Of a stretch of DNA of 64,000 nucleotides, positions 15,336-23,910 are shown in pieces (positions within the stretch are counted from its first letter, which is position 1; each line of letters opens with the position of its first letter). Position numbers and translations under genes: made by a program. The stretch lies in the NCBI RefSeq assembly GCF_005160265.1, contig NZ_CP039865.1:4565001-4629000 (forward strand), given 5' to 3'. Source of the stretch: Phreatobacter aquaticus. GTDB taxonomy: Bacteria > Pseudomonadota > Alphaproteobacteria > Rhizobiales > Phreatobacteraceae. Below the pieces are notes generated by a model. It was not told where the DNA came from. It searched no databases and saw only the letters and a program-made list of their open reading frames with translations.

Positions 15336-15791
15336 TCAGTTGTTGGACGCCCGGCAGGTGACGGCGTTGAGGCAGGTGCCATAGGCGGCGCCGCCGCCGC
15401 TTGCCGCGGTGCAGGCGTTGACCGCGCCCATCTTCGCGATGGCGGCGTCGGAGCCGCTCTGCCGGAACCGGCCGGACGCGTCCGAGCAGACGTACCAGCT
15501 CGGAGCCGCGGGCTGCGAGCAGGTGAACTGCGGGCCGGAGCACATGGCCGCGACCTGATTGGTCGGCTGGTAGGTGCGGGCGCAGTTCGACCGCACGGAG
15601 CGGAACGCCTGGTCCTGGGTATTGCCGGTTCCCGCCGGGACGCGGTTGTCGCCGTTGCGCTTGCAGGTCCATGCGGCCTGCTGGGCAACGACCTCGCCGG
15701 GTTGCATCAGGGTACCGATGGCGCCGAGCGCCAGGAGAACGAGAAGGGCCCGCGAGGGGCGCGAAAGAACAGTCTGGAGGGAGGATGCCAT
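15336..15791 (-). CDS. Small secreted cysteine-rich protein of unknown function
   Basis: A 151-aa protein. The N-terminus has a positively charged region, a hydrophobic core (ALLVLLALGAIGTLM) and a likely signal peptidase site near VVAQQA at about residue 40, so it is probably exported. The mature part of about 110 residues has eight cysteines (TCKRNG, NCARTY, MCSGPQ, TCSQPA, VCSDAS, ACTAAS, TCLNAV, TCRASN), enough for four disulfides. I do not recognise the family. The ATG at 15791 is chosen because the signal peptide starts there; the frame extends upstream to 15875 without a better start. It stands alone between the relics and the intact hydratase gene. Confidence 0.65.
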   Translation of the reverse strand: MASSLQTVLSRPSRALLVLLALGAIGTLMQPGEVVAQQAAWTCKRNGDNRVPAGTGNTQDQAFRSVRSNCARTYQPTNQVAAMCSGPQFTCSQPAAPSWYVCSDASGRFRQSGSDAAIAKMGAVNACTAASGGGAAYGTCLNAVTCRASNN

Positions 15792-15920
15792 AGTGTGAAG
15801 GTCCGTTGCGGGAGAGTCTGGCCCGAAATCCCTATGCCGGCCCGAACGGGTCCTCGCATCCGCGCAAACCCGCATTCACATTGTCTTTTTTGAAGGGTGT
15901 GACGCGCCCGCTGGCCGGCC

Positions 15921-16715
15921 TCACTCCCCCCGATATTGCGGCTCCCGCTTCTCCCGGAACGAGGCCACGCCCTCGGCATAATCGGCTGACGCTTGCGCGA
16001 GCAGATACTGGTCGCGGTCGAGCGCTGCCGCCACGGGGGCGAGCGCGTTCGCATAGGCATTGATGCCGGCCTTGCACATGCGCAGCTGCACCGGCGGCAT
16101 GGTGGCGGCGCGCGCGGCAAACTCCAGCGCGCGGTCGAGCGCCCCGCCGGCGGGAGCCAGCTCATCCACCAGGCCCCACTCAGCCGCTTTCGCCGCGTCG
16201 AGCTTCTCGGCCAGCATGACCAGGCGCTTGGTGCGCGCCGGCCCCATCAGGTTGACCAGGCGCGGCAGCGAGCCCCAGCTCATGTTCATGCCGCGCTCGA
16301 TCTCCGGCACGTAGAACCGGGCGCCTGCGCCCGCCACCCTCAGATCGAAGCCGCCGGCGATCGCCACGCCGCCGCCGACGCACCAACCCTCAACCGCCAT
16401 GATGGTGAGAGGCTCCAGCGCCTCGAAGGCGGCGCAGAGCCTCGGCCCAACGCTCAGCGCCTCGCGCCGCTCGGCCAGCGGCAGCGCGCCCATCCGGTCG
16501 CCATCGGCGAGGTTGAAGCCGAGCGTGAACAGGTCGGCCCGGCCGGTCAGCACCACGGCCGCGAGATAGGGATCGGTCGAGAGGCCGCGGGCGGCCTCCA
16601 GGAGCGCGGTCATCGCGGCTTGAGACAGCAGATTGCCGGGCGTCGGCCCGTCCAGCCTAATGATGGCGATGCGGTCGCGCCGCTCGATGCTCACCCCGTG
16701 ATCCGACGCAGCCAT
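15921..16715 (-). CDS. Enoyl-CoA hydratase/isomerase family protein
   Basis: Crotonase-fold enzyme acting on an acyl-CoA. Visible marks are the oxyanion-hole segments (VVLTGRADLFTLGFNLADG and GWCVGGGVAIAGGFDL) and VPEIERGMNMSWGSLPRL, which carries one of the two glutamates of true hydratases. The second hydratase glutamate position appears replaced (PARTKRLVMLAEKL), so isomerase or another crotonase reaction is possible. Length is 264 aa from the ATG at 16715, which has AGGGGAGG about 6 nt upstream; an ATG at 16754 lacks such a site. A truncated copy of its 3' end lies at 15059-15232. The GT61 gene is 76 bp upstream on the same strand. Confidence 0.85.
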   Translation of the reverse strand: MAASDHGVSIERRDRIAIIRLDGPTPGNLLSQAAMTALLEAARGLSTDPYLAAVVLTGRADLFTLGFNLADGDRMGALPLAERREALSVGPRLCAAFEALEPLTIMAVEGWCVGGGVAIAGGFDLRVAGAGARFYVPEIERGMNMSWGSLPRLVNLMGPARTKRLVMLAEKLDAAKAAEWGLVDELAPAGGALDRALEFAARAATMPPVQLRMCKAGINAYANALAPVAAALDRDQYLLAQASADYAEGVASFREKREPQYRGE

Positions 16716-16791
16716 GCCCGCCTCCCCTGCCCTCTTGTGCGTTGTCGCAACCATCGCAGGAAGGCACCGGCAGAACCATCAGCCGCGCGGC

Positions 16792-18117
16792 CTATCCCGC
16801 CCGTCCGTGGGTCGCCTCCAGCCAGCCGGCGAGCGCCGCCTTGTCCACCGCGAATGAGCGCAGGTGGTCGGGCCCGTGATCGGCCTCGGGCGTGCCATAG
16901 AGCGCCGCATAGGGCAGGCCGCGCATGGAGGCGAGGTCCCAGTAGAACGGCTCGTACCAGCCGCCAGGCGCGAGGTGCAGCACCCGCACGTCGGGGCCTG
17001 CGAACAGCACATTGCTCATCGCAGCCCCCATGATGCCCACCACATGGGTCGCCCGGCTGAACGTCGCCCATTGCCGGCGCAGCGTCATGGTCTCCGGCAG
17101 CACCTCGCGATAGCCGAAGGCCTGGAGCAGCGGCCGGATCTCGTCCGCATTGGTCAGCTGGCGGCGATAGCCCGCGCCGCGATTGACGAAGAGCCTTGGG
17201 GAGCGCGCGGGATCATCGGGCTCCAGCAGCCGGTATCCCAGCGCATGGGCAGCCAGCGCGATCTGCCGCAGCTTCCGGCGGAGCGTGCGGTCGATGGCCC
17301 CCTCGTCGAAGGCCTGCCGGCAGAGCGCGACGCCCGCCGCCAGCCAGTCCGGGTGCTTCAGCACGGGATGATAGGTGATCGGCGTGATGTAGCGGAGCTT
17401 GGGGAAGAGATGCGCCGCGCCCGAATGGAGGAACAAGGGTTCGAGCGGCGCCTTGCGGCCGCTCGCGGCATCCAGCCCCTCGCGGCGGATAGTGTCGATG
17501 GCCGGGGTCGTCGCCGTCATCACGACGCGCGCCGGTCCCTCGCCGCGCTCCACCTCCTGAAGCGCCGCCAGCGCGCAGAAATCGTCGATCAGCCAATGGC
17601 CGTAATTGAACGAGCCGATGGAGCCGGAGAAGAGATGGTTGCCCGCGCCGTGGACGATCATCGGGGGGAGCGCAGTGTCGCGGACCGACTGGCTATCGGC
17701 GGTGCGATAGTAGCGTTCGTTGGGACGGTTGATCTCGTAGATCGGCACGAGCGCGCCATCGCGCAAAGCCATGATCTGGTTGCGGAAGATGACGGCATTG
17801 TCGATCTCGACCAGCAGGGTTGGCGCCAGCTGGCGATGGGACCGGTTGAGATCGGCGTAATGCGCCGTCAGATTATCAAGGAAGCCGGCATCCGGGCCGC
17901 CGAGAAAGGTCGGCATCGGCCGCTCGGCCTGAAGGGCGGGGGCAAGCCGCGCGATGGTCCGGATCGACTGGCCATGGCGTTGGTGCGTGGCGCGCAACAG
18001 CGCCAGCGGCACCTCGCTGTCATAGTATCCGCCGCCCTCGTAGAGCCCATCGGGCGCGCACGACAGGAACTCTTCGGCATGCCGCAACGGGGGATGGGCA
18101 AGCGCTGCTGAACTCAC
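16792..18117 (-). CDS. Glycosyltransferase family 61 protein
   Basis: Predicted glycosyltransferase of the GT61 (DUF563) family, found in bacterial capsule and plant xylan pathways. Family marks are IGSFNYGHWLIDDF, LFVNRGAGYRRQLTN and the C-terminal THVVGIMGAAMSNVLFAGP. No signal peptide or membrane helix is clear, so it is probably cytosolic. The start is uncertain: GTG at 18117 gives 441 aa, a GTG at 18135 and a TTG at 18192 are in frame, and none has a good ribosome site. A partial relic of a related gene lies at 14923-15058. No glycan cluster surrounds it, so its substrate is unknown. Confidence 0.8.
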   Translation of the reverse strand: MSSAALAHPPLRHAEEFLSCAPDGLYEGGGYYDSEVPLALLRATHQRHGQSIRTIARLAPALQAERPMPTFLGGPDAGFLDNLTAHYADLNRSHRQLAPTLLVEIDNAVIFRNQIMALRDGALVPIYEINRPNERYYRTADSQSVRDTALPPMIVHGAGNHLFSGSIGSFNYGHWLIDDFCALAALQEVERGEGPARVVMTATTPAIDTIRREGLDAASGRKAPLEPLFLHSGAAHLFPKLRYITPITYHPVLKHPDWLAAGVALCRQAFDEGAIDRTLRRKLRQIALAAHALGYRLLEPDDPARSPRLFVNRGAGYRRQLTNADEIRPLLQAFGYREVLPETMTLRRQWATFSRATHVVGIMGAAMSNVLFAGPDVRVLHLAPGGWYEPFYWDLASMRGLPYAALYGTPEADHGPDHLRSFAVDKAALAGWLEATHGRAG

Positions 18118-18223
18118 ACAGATACACCGGGTCACAGCCGGCCCGGAGACTGGGCCAATGCTGTCTTGTACGTGGAAACACCCGCGACGCAAAGGTACCC
18201 GGATGGGTCATCCGGCCAAGGGT

Positions 18224-19039
18224 TCAGCCCACCTTGTCGAAATAGGCTCGGACGATGCGGGCACAGACATCCGGATCGGTCGCGGCCACATGGTAGGAAT
18301 CGCCCGGCAGCACCTCCAGCGTCGAGCCCTTGATCGTCTCCTGCCACGCCTTGACCGAGTCGACGCTGCCAAGCCCCGATCCCGTCGTGGTGATGACAAC
18401 CGTAGGGCTTGTGATGCGCGGCAGGTCCGGCGTCACGTCGACCGTCGGCACCATCTGCAGGAAGGCCTCCAGTGTCGAGGCCTTGGTCTTCGACATCAAG
18501 GCGATCCACCAGTCGAGCGCCGGCTGCGGCAGCGAGGTGCCGAGGCGTCCCTGCGTCGTCTCGCGCACCCAGGGTTCCACGCCGCCTGCCGCGATCTGCT
18601 TGCGCCAGCCCGGCGCACGCTGGTCGAATGAGGTGAGGGAAGCCGGCGTGCCGACGGCCGCCACCGCGATCACCCGGTCGGGATAATGGGCTGCCAGATG
18701 CAGCGCCAGCGTGCCGCCGATCTTGCCGCCGACCAGGAAGACACGCTCGAGCTTGAGCGCGTCCAGCATGCGGATGATGTCCTCGCCGAGGCCCGCGAAG
18801 CGGTAGGTGAAATCGCCGCGCATCGGCGTCGAATCGCCATAGCCGCGGAGATCCGGCCGGACCACGAGGTGCCGGTCGGCGAAATGCGGCACCCAGCGCT
18901 TGAAGGCTTCGCCGCTTTCGGCCAGGCCATGCAGCATGACGACGGGCGGGCGGGCGTCCCAGGCATGGGTGTAGTCGTCGAGGCGCACCGCCAGCTCGCA
19001 ATCGTCGCTGACGCGGATCTTCGTGAAATCTTGGCTCAT
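18224..19039 (-). CDS. Alpha/beta-hydrolase fold protein with lysine at the nucleophile position
   Basis: Alpha/beta-hydrolase fold of 271 aa. VVMLHGLAESGEAFKRW gives the oxyanion HG motif and PDLRGYGDS is typical, but the nucleophile elbow, normally GHSMGG, reads VGGKIGGT: Lys106 occupies the serine position. The C-terminal histidine (His250, DSYHV) is kept. A standard serine hydrolase mechanism is therefore not possible; a lyase, binding or cofactor-free role is open. Its start overlaps the stop of the SDR gene upstream (TGATG), so the two are coupled, and a Bug-type binding protein gene precedes both. An enzyme pair for an imported carboxylate is the natural reading (inference). Confidence 0.83.
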   Translation of the reverse strand: MSQDFTKIRVSDDCELAVRLDDYTHAWDARPPVVMLHGLAESGEAFKRWVPHFADRHLVVRPDLRGYGDSTPMRGDFTYRFAGLGEDIIRMLDALKLERVFLVGGKIGGTLALHLAAHYPDRVIAVAAVGTPASLTSFDQRAPGWRKQIAAGGVEPWVRETTQGRLGTSLPQPALDWWIALMSKTKASTLEAFLQMVPTVDVTPDLPRITSPTVVITTTGSGLGSVDSVKAWQETIKGSTLEVLPGDSYHVAATDPDVCARIVRAYFDKVG

Positions 19040-19827
19040 CAGATGCACCTCGTGCCGCCGCCGTCGATGTTGATACAGGTTCCGGTGATGAAGGAGGCGC
19101 GATCCGAGCAAAGGAAGGCCACCATGCCGGAAACCTCGTCGGGTAGCCCCACCCGCCCCAGCGGCACGGAGGCGATCGCCGCCTTGTTGGTCTGGTCGGC
19201 GCCCTGGCCGGCAATCGCCGCGCCTTGCGCGATCAGCGTGTTCCAGCGGTCGGTCTGAACCGGGCCGGGATTGACGCCGGTGACCAGCACATTGTCCGGC
19301 GCGCATTCTTCCGCCAGCGCCAGCGTGAAATTGAGCAGCGCCGCATTCACAGCGCCGCCGGTCATATAGGCCGCGCGGGGCTGATGGCCGGATCGGCCGA
19401 TGACGTTGATGATCCGGCCCCAGCGCCGCGCCCGCATGGCCGGCAGCACGTCGCGGGCCGAGCGCACATAGCCCATCAGCTTGAGATTGATCGACTTTTC
19501 CCACACCGCATCGGCCGTATCGGCGATCCGCCCCATGGGAGAGGCGCCGGCATTGTTGACCAGGATATCGATCGGCCCGAAGGCTTGGCGCGCCGCCTCC
19601 ATCACGCGGGCGATGTCGGCAGGATTGGTCATGTCGCCGGCGGCCGCCACCACGCGCCGGCCGGTCTCGGCCGAGATTTCGGCGGCCACGGCTTCCAGGC
19701 GAGCGGCATCGCGGGCGGCGATGACGACATCGACGCCTTCGGCGGCGAGTTCGGCGGCAATGGCGCGGCCGATCCCCAGGCTGCCGCCGGTCACGACAGC
19801 CACTTTGCCGGTCAGTTTCAGATCCAT
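19039..19827 (-). CDS. SDR-family protein lacking the catalytic serine and lysine
   Basis: Short-chain dehydrogenase/reductase fold of 262 aa. The cofactor motif TGGSLGIG and the NNAG motif are intact. The catalytic region reads NVIGRSGHQPRAAYMTGG: Tyr154 is present, the lysine of YxxxK is Gly158, and the serine position three to four residues after Asn141 is glycine. The C-terminal half is otherwise typical (GVNPGPVQTDRW, FITGTCINIDGGG). Without the lysine, normal hydride chemistry would be impaired unless another residue substitutes. It is the middle gene of a Bug receptor-SDR-hydrolase operon and overlaps the hydrolase start. Confidence 0.85.
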   Translation of the reverse strand: MDLKLTGKVAVVTGGSLGIGRAIAAELAAEGVDVVIAARDAARLEAVAAEISAETGRRVVAAAGDMTNPADIARVMEAARQAFGPIDILVNNAGASPMGRIADTADAVWEKSINLKLMGYVRSARDVLPAMRARRWGRIINVIGRSGHQPRAAYMTGGAVNAALLNFTLALAEECAPDNVLVTGVNPGPVQTDRWNTLIAQGAAIAGQGADQTNKAAIASVPLGRVGLPDEVSGMVAFLCSDRASFITGTCINIDGGGTRCI

Positions 19828-19872
19828 CGGACTATCAGTTCTGCAAGAGGGTCAGGGTGCGAGAGGCCGCCG

Positions 19873-20844
19873 TTACATCCGCGCGCCGGAGGCCTGGATC
19901 AGCTTCGCCCATTTGGCGGTCTCTTCGGCGAGGAAGGCGCCATAGGCCGCGCCGGTGACGCTGCCAGGCTCGGCGCCAAGGTCGGTCAGCCGCTTCTGCA
20001 TGTCCGGCAGCTTGAGGATGGCGGTGACCTCGGTCTCAAGGCGGGCCAGCACCTCCGGCGGCGTGCGCGCCGGCGCGACCAGCCCGAACCAGGCGGAGGC
20101 GTCGAAGCCCGGCACGCCGGATTCGTTCAGGGTCGGCACATTGGGCAGCGCGGTTGCCCGCTTGAGGCCGGCAACGCCGATCGCATTGATCCGACGGCCC
20201 TCCACCTGCGGGAGGATGGCCGGAATATTGTCGAACATCATCGGGATCGAGCCGGCGATCAGGTCGTTCATCGCAGGCCCCGCCCCGGTATAGGGGATAT
20301 GGACGATGTCGATGCCGGTCATGCTCTTCAGCAATTCGCCGGAGAGGTGGTTGGTCGAGCCGTTGCCCGACGAGCCGAAATTGATCGTGCCGGGCTTCGC
20401 CTTGGCGAGCGCCACCAGCTCGGCGACATTGCGCGCCGGCACCGAGGGGTGGACCGCCAGCACGATCGGCACCGAGGCGACCAGCGCAATGGGCGCGAAC
20501 GCCGTTGTCGGGTTATAGGCCAGGCTCCGATAGAGCGTGCCGTTGATGGTCAGCGGCGGCGGTGCCGTCAGCAGCAGCGTGTAACCATCGGGATCGGCAG
20601 TTGCCACCGCATTGGCGCCGATATTGCCGCCGGCGCCGCCCCGGTTCTCGATGAAGAACTGCTGGCCGGTCCGCTCGGCCAGGTACTGCGCCAGAATGCG
20701 CGCGATGATGTCGTTGGAACCGCCGGCCGGGAACGGCACGATGATCCGCACGGGGCGCGCGGGATAGGCCTGCGCCCGGGCGCCACTGCCGATCAGCGTG
20801 GCGGAGCCGGCAAGCAGAAGGGTTCGGCGATCGATGGGCGTCAT
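19873..20844 (-). CDS. Tripartite tricarboxylate transporter (Bug-family) substrate-binding protein
   Basis: Periplasmic solute-binding protein of the Bug/TctC family, which captures carboxylates. The N-terminus DRRTLLLAGSATL, followed by ARAQAYP, looks like a twin-arginine export signal. Family marks are PVRIIVPFPAGGSNDIIAR, ENRGGAGGNIGA, FGSSGNGSTNHL, HIPYTGAGPAM and VEGRRINAIGV. Length is 323 aa, normal. The ATG at 20844 has AGGAAA about 6 nt upstream; an earlier ATG at 20889 does not fit the signal sequence. No TctA/TctB membrane genes are visible, as is usual for orphan Bug receptors. It leads an operon with an SDR and an alpha/beta-hydrolase, which probably act on its ligand. Confidence 0.9.
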   Translation of the reverse strand: MTPIDRRTLLLAGSATLIGSGARAQAYPARPVRIIVPFPAGGSNDIIARILAQYLAERTGQQFFIENRGGAGGNIGANAVATADPDGYTLLLTAPPPLTINGTLYRSLAYNPTTAFAPIALVASVPIVLAVHPSVPARNVAELVALAKAKPGTINFGSSGNGSTNHLSGELLKSMTGIDIVHIPYTGAGPAMNDLIAGSIPMMFDNIPAILPQVEGRRINAIGVAGLKRATALPNVPTLNESGVPGFDASAWFGLVAPARTPPEVLARLETEVTAILKLPDMQKRLTDLGAEPGSVTGAAYGAFLAEETAKWAKLIQASGARM

Positions 20845-21238
20845 GGTGCGTTTCCTCGCAAGCTTGGGGCTGGCCTGTTGTTCAGTCACGCGGACCGGCG
20901 TCCGGAGGACGCCATCGCGACGCTGAAGGCCTTATTGGCAGATTGGGTGGTCGTCCGAGGACGATGGCACCAGGTCGGGGGCGACCGGCGGTCGGCCCGT
21001 CCCATGTCCAGAAGATGATAGGGGTAGGACGCCGCGGCGCAGAAGTACATAAATCCACGCATGTGATGAATTGGATTCATCACGCAGGGCGTGCAGGGCT
21101 GAGGCAGAGCCATGGCCCGGAATTGCTGGAATGCCGGGGATCTGCCGGTCCTTCTGCGCTTCGCCCGCATGCCCGCCCCGCACCCAGCGCATCGGCACCG
21201 GATTGACCCCGCGCCTCTCCAGGCCCAAGCCTCAGTCC

Positions 21239-22444
21239 ATGTCGTCGATCACCCTCAGCCCCGCCGCCAGCCGCCCCCTCATGCCCGTCCTGGCGGCGCT
21301 GAGCCTCGCGCACATGCTGAACGACCTGATCCAGTCGATGATCCCGGCGATCTATCCGCTGATCAAGGAAACCTATCGCCTGGATTTCGCCGAGATCGGC
21401 CTGATCACGCTGGCCTTCCAGGTGACCTCCTCGCTGCTCCAGCCCGTGCTCGGCTATGTCACCGACCGCAGGCCCTGGCCCTATGCCATGGTCGCCGGCA
21501 TGGTCTCGACGCTGTGCGGCCTGATCGGGCTCGCCTTCTCGGTCAGCTACCCGATGGTGCTGGTCTCGGCGGCGCTGGTGGGCCTGGGCTCGGCGGTGTT
21601 CCACCCGGAAGCCACCCGCATGGCGCGCCACGCCTCCGCCGGCCGGCAGGGGCTGGCCCAGGGTGTGTTCCAGATCGGCGGTCATGCCGGCTATGCGGCG
21701 GGACCTCTCATTGCCGCGGCCCTTGTCGTGCCGCGCGGCCAGCAGAGCCTCGCCTGGCTGTCGATCGTCGCGCTGGCCGCCATGGTGCTGATGACCTGGA
21801 CTGCAGGGCGCTATGTGGCGCTCCGCCGTGAGCAGGCAGCCGCGGAAAGCGATGAGACGCAGACCGTTCAAGGGGCTGCCTTGCCGACCCGCCACGTGCT
21901 TTTCGCGATGGCCATCCTGATCGTTCTGCTGTTCTCGAAGAACGCCTATTCGGCGGTGTTCCAGTCCTATTACACCTTCTACCTGATCGAACGCTTCGGC
22001 GTGACCCTGCAGGCGTCCCAGGTCATGCTGTTCGCCTATCTGGTGGTCGGCGCGCTGGGCGTCATCATCGGCGGCATGATCGGCGACCGGATCGGCCGCG
22101 ACCGGGTGATCTGGCTGTCGATTGTCGGCGCCCTGCCCTTCGCGCTGGCGCTGCCCTATGCCGACCTGTTCTGGACCGGCGTGATCGCGGTCATGATCAG
22201 CCTGATCATGGCCAGCGCCTTTTCCGCCATCCTGATCTTCGCGATCGACCTCGTGCCGCACCGCGTGGGACTGGTCGGCGGCCTGTTCTACGGGCTCGCC
22301 TTCGGCCTTGGCGGCATCGCCGCCGCAGGTCTTGGCGCCATCGCCGACCGGGTCGGCATCATCCAGGTCTTCTCGATCTGTGCCTGGCTGCCGGCGATGG
22401 GATTGCTCACCTTCCTGCTGCCGCGGGCCAATCGCCCCGCGTGA
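21239..22444 (+). CDS. MFS transporter, fosmidomycin-resistance (Fsr) type
   Basis: Major facilitator superfamily exporter of the Fsr subgroup, with about twelve membrane segments over 401 aa. The N-terminal half has SLAHMLNDLIQSMIPAIYP, LGYVTDRRPW (loop 2-3 motif A variant) and GLGSAVFHPEATRMAR, which are Fsr hallmarks. The second half repeats the pattern with IGGMIGDRIGRDRVIW. The ATG at 21239 fits the family start; the frame runs upstream but codes for nothing recognisable. Fsr proteins export fosmidomycin and other small molecules; the substrate here is unknown. It is divergent from the Bug operon, and its stop lies inside an inverted repeat. Confidence 0.88.
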   Translation: MSSITLSPAASRPLMPVLAALSLAHMLNDLIQSMIPAIYPLIKETYRLDFAEIGLITLAFQVTSSLLQPVLGYVTDRRPWPYAMVAGMVSTLCGLIGLAFSVSYPMVLVSAALVGLGSAVFHPEATRMARHASAGRQGLAQGVFQIGGHAGYAAGPLIAAALVVPRGQQSLAWLSIVALAAMVLMTWTAGRYVALRREQAAAESDETQTVQGAALPTRHVLFAMAILIVLLFSKNAYSAVFQSYYTFYLIERFGVTLQASQVMLFAYLVVGALGVIIGGMIGDRIGRDRVIWLSIVGALPFALALPYADLFWTGVIAVMISLIMASAFSAILIFAIDLVPHRVGLVGGLFYGLAFGLGGIAAAGLGAIADRVGIIQVFSICAWLPAMGLLTFLLPRANRPA

Positions 22445-22461
22445 CCAAGCTCCGGTCACGC
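22439..22461 (+). terminator. Inverted repeat across the MFS gene stop codon
   Basis: A perfect 8-bp stem, GCGTGACC / GGTCACGC, with a 7-nt loop spans the TGA of the MFS gene. No T-run follows, so it is at best a weak intrinsic terminator or an mRNA 3'-end hairpin. Confidence 0.35.
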
Positions 22462-22659
22462 CCCCTCGCCGAGGCAACGTCCCGGCGCTGACGCCGGACG
22501 GATCCAGCGCGCAGTCAAGCAGCGTATCTCAGCATTTTGCGTCAATTTGTAATAAATTAAGGCTCCTGGCAGAAATCGCGCCGCGCCCCGCTTGCAGAAA
22601 CGTTTCGCAATCAAACTTGCGTAAAGTTATCGCCAAGCAACAAACGGGGGAAATTCCTC

Positions 22660-23907
22660 ATGCCGCTGTCCTTATCAGCCCGGCTGAGGTCGCTGTGGGT
22701 CGACCGGAAAGCCAATGTCACCGTCGTGTTCGGGCTCATGCTGACCCCGATCATGGCCATGACCGGTGCCGCCGTCGACTATTCCCAGGCCTCCCGTGTT
22801 CAGGCGAAACTGCAAAAGGCGCTTGATGCCGCAACCATCGCGGCAGGCAGCAAGGCGGCCGGCAAGACCACGACGCAGGTCGTGGCTGAAGGCCAGGTGT
22901 TCTTCCGCCAGCAGTTCACCGTCAATGGGGTCACCACACCGACGCCGACCGGCACGGCCACCGCCAATTCGCTGACCATGACGGCGACCGCCGTCGTGCC
23001 GACCGCCTTCACCGGCATGTTCGGCGTCCCCTCGATCAGCGTCAGCGCGACCGCAGCGACCACCTGGAACTTCACCCGCCTGCGCGTCGCGCTGGCCCTC
23101 GACAATACCGGCTCGATGGCCTCTGACGGCAAGATGGACGCGCTCAGGACCGCGACACAGAACCTGCTCAACCGCTTCCAGGCGTCGACCACCAGCTCCG
23201 CCGACACCTATGTCTCGATCATTCCCTTCTCCAAGGTGGTCAATGTCGGCACGGGCAATGTCAACGCCTCCTGGCTGGACATCTCCAGCGCCCAGCAATG
23301 CAATCGCTGGTACTGCTGGAACGCCTGGGATGGCTCCGTCATGGATCGCGACGAGCCCTATGACACCCGCAACACCGCGCCGACCAACAACAACACGCGC
23401 TTCCCGGCGACCACCAGCCCAGCGAACGACCCCGCACCCACGCAGCTGATCGCCCCCACCAACAATTGGACGGCATTGCAGGCGACCGTGGCGGCGATGA
23501 TACCTGCCGGTGGCACCAACCAGCAGATCGGCCTTGCCTGGGCCTGGCAGTCGCTCACGCAAGGAGCCCCGCTCCATCCGCCGGCCGAGGACCCGAACTA
23601 CACCTACAAGAAGGTGATCATCATCCTGTCGGATGGTCTCAACACCGAGAACCGGTTCTACGGCAACGGCTATCAGCACTCACCGGAAGTCGATGCCCGC
23701 CAGCGCATCCTGTGCGACAACATCAAGGCCACCGGCATCGAGATCTACGCGATCCAGGTCAATACCGCCAACGACCCGACCTCGACCGTGCTGCAATATT
23801 GCGCCAGCAAGCCGGACAACTTCGTCATGATGACCAATGCGTCCCAGATGGACAGCGCGCTGCAGGACATCGGCACCAAGCTGACGCGGCTGCGCCTGAC
23901 CAACTGA
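22660..23907 (+). CDS. TadG-like pilus assembly protein with a von Willebrand A domain
   Basis: Pilin-like N-terminus of the TadE/TadG type: RLRSLWVDRKANVTVVFGLML leads into one membrane segment (about residues 18-40) ending GAAVDYSQASRVQAKLQKALDAA. A von Willebrand factor A domain follows from about residue 145, with a MIDAS-like DNTGSMAS and the later VIIILSDGLNTEN. The 415 aa fit TadG-like proteins, which are exported and surface-linked in tight-adherence systems. GGGGGAA lies before the ATG. No tad secretion genes are in the window, so it is an orphan copy; a second TadG-like gene is at 30058. It runs convergently toward the ABC-F gene with a 3-bp gap. Confidence 0.87.
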   Translation: MPLSLSARLRSLWVDRKANVTVVFGLMLTPIMAMTGAAVDYSQASRVQAKLQKALDAATIAAGSKAAGKTTTQVVAEGQVFFRQQFTVNGVTTPTPTGTATANSLTMTATAVVPTAFTGMFGVPSISVSATAATTWNFTRLRVALALDNTGSMASDGKMDALRTATQNLLNRFQASTTSSADTYVSIIPFSKVVNVGTGNVNASWLDISSAQQCNRWYCWNAWDGSVMDRDEPYDTRNTAPTNNNTRFPATTSPANDPAPTQLIAPTNNWTALQATVAAMIPAGGTNQQIGLAWAWQSLTQGAPLHPPAEDPNYTYKKVIIILSDGLNTENRFYGNGYQHSPEVDARQRILCDNIKATGIEIYAIQVNTANDPTSTVLQYCASKPDNFVMMTNASQMDSALQDIGTKLTRLRLTN

Positions 23908-23910
23908 ACC

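Noticed and set aside
20890-21238. Open frames between the Bug operon and the MFS gene
   Set aside because: They overlap on both strands, lack ribosome sites and show no family motif; the space is best read as a divergent promoter region.
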